Assembly: GCA_963921935.1 (NCBI GenBank) | Contig: OY998181.1 | Coordinates: forward strand, 136,237,423-136,301,422 | DNA: 64,000 nucleotides | DNA from: Galeruca laticollis | Taxonomy: Eukaryota > Arthropoda > Insecta > Coleoptera > Chrysomelidae | Direction of reading: 5' to 3' | Shown here: positions 57,319 through 64,000 of the stretch, piece after piece | Layout of the letters: every line of letters starts with the position of its first letter | How positions within the stretch are numbered: position 1 is the stretch's first letter | Translations under genes and position numbers: made by a program | Notes under the pieces: model-generated | The model's database searches: none | Told to the model about the DNA's origin: nothing | Seen by the model: only the letters and a program-made list of their open reading frames with translations

Positions 57319-58225
57319 TTACGCCAATTACGTTAACGACCTATTGAAGATAGATCGAACTTGTGGCCCCGAAACAATGTTACTTTTAATCACCAAGTTA
57401 CCAGCTGATCGGATGGCCGATCTATGCCACAAGGTATTTTACCCGCTAGATTTCAGTCGAAGAAGGGAGGTTCGTATGCTGGTAACTGACAAAAAAATAA
57501 TGTAAGCTATATAACCCAAGGCGCCAGCTAAACCGTACCCGAGTAAATACCACCAATTAATTACCTAACCGTAGTTTACCCCCAATTAGGAAAATAATGA
57601 ATGAATCTAACTTCGTTAACTCATTTCACAAGAGAGATGGTTTATTTAAGGTGGTGGTTTGGTTTGATTCAGTAGTTACAGAAATTATGGGAGTAGTTTC
57701 TCCCGCAGTGGACACTACAGTCCTTCAATCTGTACTAATCAAAAATATATACATATACATCTAGATGAAATCCCGATCGATCTGTGGACGTTTACATAAG
57801 TCCCCTACGTTCAGTATATACACTGTAACAAAAACATCTAAAATCCTATATACCCCTACCCCAAAATTATTAGCGCAATGCTCAGAAGGAGTTGAACCAG
57901 AAACCAGTTCTGAGTTAAGTTTGTTCTGAAACTGTAAGATAACAATATTTATACAATATCAAATCAATGAGAACCTGAAGGGTTAACCATACCGTGGCTT
58001 ACTTAATCATATATTGAAACTATGTGAAAAATTTACCAAAAAGCGGAAGAATTTATCATAAAGCGATAAGGACACGTTCCGTTTGAGCTCAGACGTAACT
58101 TACTCAAACCGCCGGGAATAATTAATGACCGAAAAATTAATAAAGACTACAAGCCACTTGTATGTTCACAAATGGTAGTACTTAAAAATCACATAACATA
58201 CCAATATTATATACATGTATAATAT
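57319..58225. other. No gene recognised
   Basis: About 0.9 kb without recognisable coding sequence, between the G4 remnant and the hAT-like element. It may be internal sequence of G4, but I could not support that. Confidence 0.4.
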
Positions 58226-58937
58226 CAGGGTTCCCACGAACCTGGAAAGTCAGGGAAGCTGATATAGGGTCAGGGAAGGTCAGGGAAACCTTTTTAAAAA
58301 GGCCGCAAGTCAGGGAAATTTTTCTTAAATAATGTAAAGTCAGGGAAATGTATTAAAAACATGTTGAGAGTGCGTCGATTTTTTGGAAGATTTGTTATGA
58401 TGAAATGAGATAGTTGCTGCGGAGATTACTAAGGTTTTGAAAAATCTGTGGTCTACAATCCAGATAAGTAGTTAAATATTTGACTAACATTATTAAAGTT
58501 ATCTTCTACTTGTAATTTATTTTAATTTTTCAATTGGCTACAGCTGCAGTAAGTGGTGTTAATCAACAATACCAGCTTACTGTAGACAAAGGGTGGCGTC
58601 TCTGTCAATCTGAGCCAACGCTTATTTTTTAATGAGACAAAATATTAATGACGTGGTTTTTTCAGGTCTGAATGAGCATGAGCATAAAAATTATGCTTAA
58701 AAAACTAATGCACTTGTGTAATGTTTACTGTTGCACTTCATTTGTGAATTTTAATAAACGTGTAAAGAAAAATATTACATATTAACACATACACGTAACA
58801 TGTTTAACATATTTGTTCTTTGTGTAATATACTTGTTTTTGTTTCAGATCTAAGCAAGTTACTTCAGAAAATAGTTAATTTTTGTGTCAAAGTGCTGAAC
58901 AACGGCAGGGAAAAAGACAACATTCAACTATCAGTGG

Positions 58938-61900
58938 TTGGACACTAAATTGAATCCAAATTTTTGCGGATGGCTAAAGAAGGCCAAATATGAAAACAGT
59001 GCTTATTGTGAAATTTGTAAAAAGACATTTGGTCTCTCAAATATGGGTCGGCAGTCAGTCATAAGTCATGCAAGCGGTAAAGTACATAATAAACTTCAGA
59101 AATTGAAATCCTTTCACCCTCAGTTGACATAACTTTTTGTAAAAAACAAAGAACCTGATCCTACTCCAGCAGCTCTAGAACCTGCCAGAGATCTTGCTGT
59201 TGGATCATCAAGTCTAACTCCTGGCTGCTCCTCGTCTGATTCTGATAGAATTTCATTACCTCAAGAAAGTTCAATTTCTTCTTTCGTTACCAAGTAAGAA
59301 GTTACCGAAGCTGAAATTATCTGGGCAATGAGAGTGGTTGAACGTAATATGTCCTTGAGTTCTTGTTGAGACATTGGTGAAACATTTCAGCTCATGTTTA
59401 AAGATAGTGTAATAGCTTCAAAATTCACGCTGGGAGAAACCAAATGTTCGTATGTCATAAATTATGGACTTGCTCCTTATTTCCATGAAACATTGAAAGA
59501 CCGCCTAAAAAGTGCAAAGGACTATGTTATTTGCTTTGACGAATCACTGAACAAAGTAGTTCAAAAAGGACAGATGTACGTTTTTATTAAATATTTTGAC
59601 ATCAATAACAATAGGGTATCAGTATTATAACAGTGCATTTATTGGAAGGGCAACTTTGGAACATTTGCTGACTACGTTCTTACATTCCATAGAGCCTCTT
59701 CAAAGAAAAGAATTTTTACAGGTCAGTATGGATGGACCAAATGTTAATCTTAGCTTTCTTAAAAAACTTGAAGCCATTCTGAATGAGAATCCAAGTGAGA
59801 AACAACTAGTTAACATTGGTGTATGTGGATTGCATGTAGTTGATGGTGCAATTAAAACTGGTATGCATGCCACCAACTGGAATTGTCACATTTTTGTGAG
59901 GGACCTTTATTACATTTTAAATGATGCTTCAGCAAGGAGAGCAGAATATACAAACATAACTGGCAGCACATGTTTTCCTTTAAAGTACTGCTGTACTAGA
60001 TGGCTAGAAAATGTAGCGTGCATAGATAGAGCTCTAAAGATATTAGAAAATATAACCAAGTTCATTAACAAATCAAAGTCTGTGCATACTAAACCTTATG
60101 AATCAGTGGAAGATCATTGTGCAGACAAGTTTTTGAAATGCGAATTGTCCTTTTATAGGACTATATCGGCCAAGTGTGAGCCTTTCTTGAGAAGGTTTCA
60201 ATCCAGTTCTCCTCTCTCTCCATATCTTTACACCAGTTTATTGGATTTGTTGAAAATTTTAATGGCACGGGTTGTGAAACCAGAAGTGTTAAAATCTGCT
60301 CGTTCTGGAATCAAGATGATAAATATAGATTAAGGAAGTAGTGAAAATCTCCTTGAACCAAAAAAAAAAATCGACATAGGTTTTCAAACCTTAAAACATA
60401 TCAAGAGTTTGAAAAATGTATCTGAGCTAGACTTGTTGTACTTTCGAAATCAATGTCGGACATTTTTAGTCAAAACTATACAAAAACTGCAAGAGCGAAG
60501 CCCTTTAAAGTATGAAGCTCAATTGGTTATTAAAAATGTTTTCTTTTGCAAATACTAGATTGCCAAAGATTGTCTTTCTCAGGCTCTTAGAGTTAGAGGA
60601 CTTTGACAACCCCTGCTATAACTGGGCCCTACAAATGAAAATGATTTTTATAGATCTCGGGTTGAACGACATGTGGAATAACCTCTCTTTTGGTTCACTA
60701 AAAAGCCATTACGATCCAATTCTTGAGAATTTTAAACAAAAATTGTATAGTTCCGACTTACAACGCCTTGCTAATAGTAATTACTGTGTAATATATAAAC
60801 ATTTAACAGTCACTTCAGGTCCTGCAGATTATCTAACTAGTAAACTGCCGATTAAATTAGTTCGAATATTTTGTCAGATCCGTTTATGTTCGAAAACATT
60901 GGTTAGAATAACGTATAAGGGAAGTATTTATACCATTAATCAAGAAGAAATTTGTACTCTGTGCAACTCGCGTCAAAATGAAACGCTTGAACATATTGTG
61001 CTTCAATGCAGGATGTATGATTGTATTAGAGTGCAAATTATTAAAAATCTGCATAATTTTGATGATTTCATTGCCTTATTAAATACTGCTTCTGTGGCGG
61101 ATATCAAGCAAATTTCGAATTATTTCATTGGCGTACTCAAAATTCGCTCATTTATTATAAACGAATAGCTTGGGTTTTACACAAAATTTTTATTGTTAAT
61201 TTTCATTGTGATTTTGCTGCATGAACTATGTATTTATTTATAGACACTGTACCGGATTTCTTGCTATATTGATTTGCATCAATTTGAAGCAATAAAGATA
61301 TTATTATTATTATTAAAGCTGTCTCTGGGTTGTCTTCCCTAAATCCGGAAATAATTGTATCATAACCTGAACTTGGAAAAACAAAGATGATAAATCTTCT
61401 TGTGATCCTCTTTGAGAAAAACAGAATTTCAGAAGATGCTGCCGAAAAAACCAAATCGCAATATGAAATATTCTGTAGTGAAGCCAAGAATGTATTCAAA
61501 GATGATTTCAATAACTTTTTGTATGCTCTGCATGATAAAAAAAGAAGAAATAAGGCTTGACGACTTCTATGCGTCCCTCTTGTTGAAAAACAATAAATAT
61601 TCTGAGCTATGGGAAGTTGTGAAATTGACATTGTTATTTTCTCATGGTAATGCTAGTGTGGAGTCTGGATTTTCAGTAAATAAATCCCTCCTTACTGAGA
61701 ACCAAAAAGAACTAAGCATAGTGAACCAGAGTATATGATGCACTGAATTATCACGGAGGTATGAAAATGTGAAGATAGATCAAAATGTTGTCATCTGTTA
61801 AAATGGCAAGAAGCAAATACAACCATTATTTGGAGATAAGTAAAGAGAAGAAGACTGAAGATGAGACTCGTGTTAACAAAGCAAAATTGAGAGCTGACTT

Positions 61901-62003
61901 AAAAAAATTACAAGAAGAAAGAAAAGTGTCTAGAATAAAACAGCAAATCGAAGAAGAGGTTATAGCCTTGAAAATCCACAAGCTGGAAGAAGCGTTAAAC
62001 TAA
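58938..62003 (+). pseudogene. hAT-like transposase, broken and interrupted by a LINE
   Basis: The N-terminal zinc finger is CGWLKKAKYENSAYCEICKK ... SHASGKVHNK, a BED-like C2H2. After stops comes VICFDESLNKVVQKGQM, with a catalytic Asp, then STDG-like QVSMDGPNVNLSF (second Asp) and GVCGLHVVDGAIKTGM, FPLKYCCTRWLENVACID. A LINE insertion (60509-61315) splits the protein before NPEIIVS. The C-terminal dimerisation region LWEVVKLTLLFSHGNASVES with GFSVNKSLL is the hAT signature. A coiled-coil tail (VSRIKQQIEEEVIALKIHKLEEA) ends at 62003. Stops occur near 59130, 59300, 59630 and 60330. Splice sites may explain some of the breaks, for example an acceptor at 58849. Confidence 0.7.
60509..61315 (+). 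pseudogene. LINE ORF2 C-terminal fragment inserted in the hAT-like element
   Basis: An open frame ending at 61168 has the C-terminal part of a LINE ORF2. It has a helical region (FDNPCYNWALQMKMIFIDLG, TSKLPIKLVRIFCQIRLC) and a Cys/His knuckle CTLCNSRQNETLEHIVLQC, as seen after RT in many insect LINEs. About 120 bp of 3' UTR and an (ATT)n tail at about 61298-61313 follow. The 5' end is truncated, as usual for LINE insertions. Interrupted hAT sequence resumes with KAVSGLSSLNPE. Confidence 0.7.
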
Positions 62004-62536
62004 CGGTGTTTTTATTGTATCAGACCATGAAAGACTTAAAGATCCTTTTCAACATGTATCAATAGATTTCTGGTAAAGTTATTAACTTTTATTTAGTTAA
62101 AATTCATTGTAATTTTAGTTAATGTTTTATTTTGTTATATTTTTAAGAGTTATTTTAACTTACTTTCATCTTAATTGAGTTCCTTAATAAACTCAGATTT
62201 GTTGTTAAGTTCATATTTAAGTTCTGTTCATTTTAAGATAATTGTGAGTAATTTTTTTTAAAGTTAGAGTTTTTTTGGTTTATTTAGAGTCTTAACTATT
62301 TAGAATCTGATATCTTATTTGGTGTTGTGTTAATAAAAAGGAGGCTTAAGGGCGGCTATGGGGATGGTGGAGGCCGTATTAAATAATAAAAAAGTTGTTG
62401 TTTTCTTACTCTTAATAAATACCTATATATGTTAAGAAAACTCACAGTACCTAAAATATGCCGTGGTCAGGGAAATTTACCAAAAAGGTCAGGGAAAGTC
62501 AGGGAATTCACTAGAGATTTTTTTGTGGGAACCCTG

Positions 62537-63480
62537 AATATCATAAAACCCTGGAAAAAAATCGAAATGTTCAACTTGCGTGTCTTTCCTGAAAATCCAC
62601 AAGCTGGTTCCAGAAGTACAGGATCTACCACTGGTGCTTATCATAAGTCATCCATCGGTCAGTCTTGAAGTAACCCTTGTCTGAACCTCTTAGTCCCCAA
62701 AATTCCCAGTGTGCGAATAACTAAGGTGGAGCTGCAATCATCGCAGGGAACGCCGAAATAATCAACGGTCCGACGTTCAAATGAAACCATTCCACCCCAA
62801 AACTAATCCAATACGGAAGTCCAAATAACCGGAACCCAACAATAATCGGAATCCATAAAATTGAAGACCAACTCAACCGAAACCCTGTAAAAAACACTAA
62901 TCAGTGTCACTACACCTTAATTGGTAATAACTACCCTAGGAGTTCATCACATTTGTCCCAGTGTGAATCCTATTACAGTCCTACTAATAACCCTTAACTA
63001 CATGAGTGAAATGGCCCACTTTTAAAAAAAACACAAAGTAGACTTCAATTAAACTGTCTATTTGATAGTGTAACTATATTACCCCCATATCAAATCTAAA
63101 ATTAACGAAACCCCTGAATAATCCCCCCTTACTAACAAATACTTTCCCCCAACATAATATATACAAGCTATGTTTGACCATAGAATTAGGTGGTGTCATT
63201 TTATTCACACAACTATGTGGAACATTAGTAGTTACACCGAATGCAAAAGAAAGTATGTGTATAAAATAAATATCACCTGTGGGGCTAAGACAGGGCTCCC
63301 CTGTGTACTGCTAATAAGTAGTTAAAAGCCGATAAGTGATCTTGATCATGGCGTTGTAGGTGACTGGGCTTACAAATCCCTGCATCTCACAGACGAGGTT
63401 TGGACACGAAACAAACTTCCATAACTCACAACGAATCAAACAAAACGTAAAAGCTGGGCCTATATACTAACCTGTTTAGT
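62537..63480. other. No gene recognised
   Basis: Right flank of the hAT-like element. An A/C-rich stretch (62700-62900, repeated CGGAA and ACCC) resembles the composition of a retroelement leader, but no motif supports this. Confidence 0.35.
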
Positions 63481-63488
63481 TTCCTTCC

Positions 63489-63900
63489 TTGATTAAAAGT
63501 GCTCGTAAATCAGGAAAGCCTTTCATAGTCAAAGAACTTAATTACGAATTCTTCTTAAATCTCAAACAACTTCAAGAACAGTGGGCATACAATTTCAACG
63601 AAAACATCCATAAAGCGCCTGTATTATGGAATAGTCTCAAAATAATAAAAAACTTCACTTTTATTATAAGAGACATCATACTCCGATGAGACGTTTTCTC
63701 TGATTGACATTAGGAACAAACGTAAAAAAATGTTAGGTCATAATGAAACTGTACTCGCACAGCTGTATAAGCATCCATTTGAACTAAAAGAAAAGAAAAA
63801 AGATCTGAAAGGATTAGTGAAGAAAAATCAAATACATTTACGTCAATTTTATTAATTCTTTGTGAGTAAGCAAACCTTAGACAAGGAAAGACGAATGTAC
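63489..63900 (+). CDS. Unknown protein-like segments
   Basis: A frame at 63489-63689 reads KPFIVKELNYEFFLNLKQLQ and KAPVLWNSLKIIK, then stops. A second frame (63688-63855) gives LGHNETVLAQLYKHPFELKE and KDLKGLVKKNQIHLRQFY. Composition looks protein-like and both are on the same strand, so they may be exons or a broken frame of one gene. I recognise no family, and the segments end near the edge of the window. Confidence 0.3.
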
Positions 63901-64000
63901 GTGTACTAACTATCAAATTATGTTACCAACTGGCTCCAATCAACAACTATCAGTGGTTGTTTTTAAATTCGACTCAAAAATTGCAATGTAAAAATAAAAT

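Larger units (their letters stand above)
58226..62536 (+). mobile_element. hAT-like transposon with a nested LINE fragment
   Basis: Ends are CAGGGTTCCCAC (58226) and its reverse complement GTGGGAACCCTG (to 62536). AATAT flanks both sides (58221-58225 and 62537-62541); hAT elements normally give 8 bp, so the duplication is imperfect or the family differs. Several GTCAGGGAA motifs lie near both ends, all on the same strand. Length is 4.3 kb including about 0.8 kb of inserted LINE. Confidence 0.7.

Noticed and set aside
1..64000. CRISPR arrays, operons, bacterial-type promoters or terminators
   Set aside because: None seen; introns, LINEs and LTR elements show the DNA is eukaryotic.

Overview
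This window looks like AT-rich arthropod nuclear DNA, most likely from an insect. The evidence is GT-AG introns, Ty3/Gypsy, Penelope, R1-like and I/jockey-like retroelements, mariner, PIF/Harbinger and hAT transposons, and long non-coding AT-rich stretches. I cannot name the species. Almost everything recognisable is a transposable element or its debris. The only good candidate for a host-type split gene is on the minus strand at 19346-22053.

Layout. 1-2735: end of a minus-strand Gypsy element (protease, gag, one LTR). 2822-5585: a broken minus-strand gene of a eukaryotic tyrosine-recombinase family. 5590-8192: a LINE ORF1 scrap fused to a plus-strand Gypsy remnant with its 3' LTR. 8193-9861: a second recombinase-family copy cut at both ends by retroelements. 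9862-11890: a jockey/CR1-like LINE. 11855-12568: an unidentified capsid-like reading frame. 14185-19208: a mariner-like transposon whose split transposase gene is interrupted by a second DNA transposon (14422-17814).

22967-36255: a LINE with an RNase H domain, split by a 12.3-kb Gypsy element (23249-35590). That element has very long LTRs built on 162-bp repeats, a 54-bp minisatellite where a protease would be expected, an extra zinc-knuckle ORF, and inside one LTR a 420-bp insertion carrying a hammerhead ribozyme motif. 36257-38583: a PIF/Harbinger pair (Myb/SANT-like and transposase genes). 39035-40379: an IS630/Tc1-related transposase relic. 42100-44765: an I/jockey-like LINE lacking its RT core. 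45369-54083: two R1-like LINEs in tandem, the second an ORF1-only form. 55087-56326: a Penelope-like element. 56327-57318: a relative of the large Gypsy element. 58226-62536: a hAT-like transposon containing a LINE 3' fragment.

How the parts fit. The genes do not form a pathway. The window records serial insertion: mariner then its passenger, LINE then Gypsy then ribozyme element, hAT then LINE, and two R1-like elements at one target motif. Most coding regions carry stops or frameshifts. The mariner transposase is the exception: it reads through once the passenger and one 75-bp intron are removed. Family calls rest on motif recognition by eye; no database search was possible.
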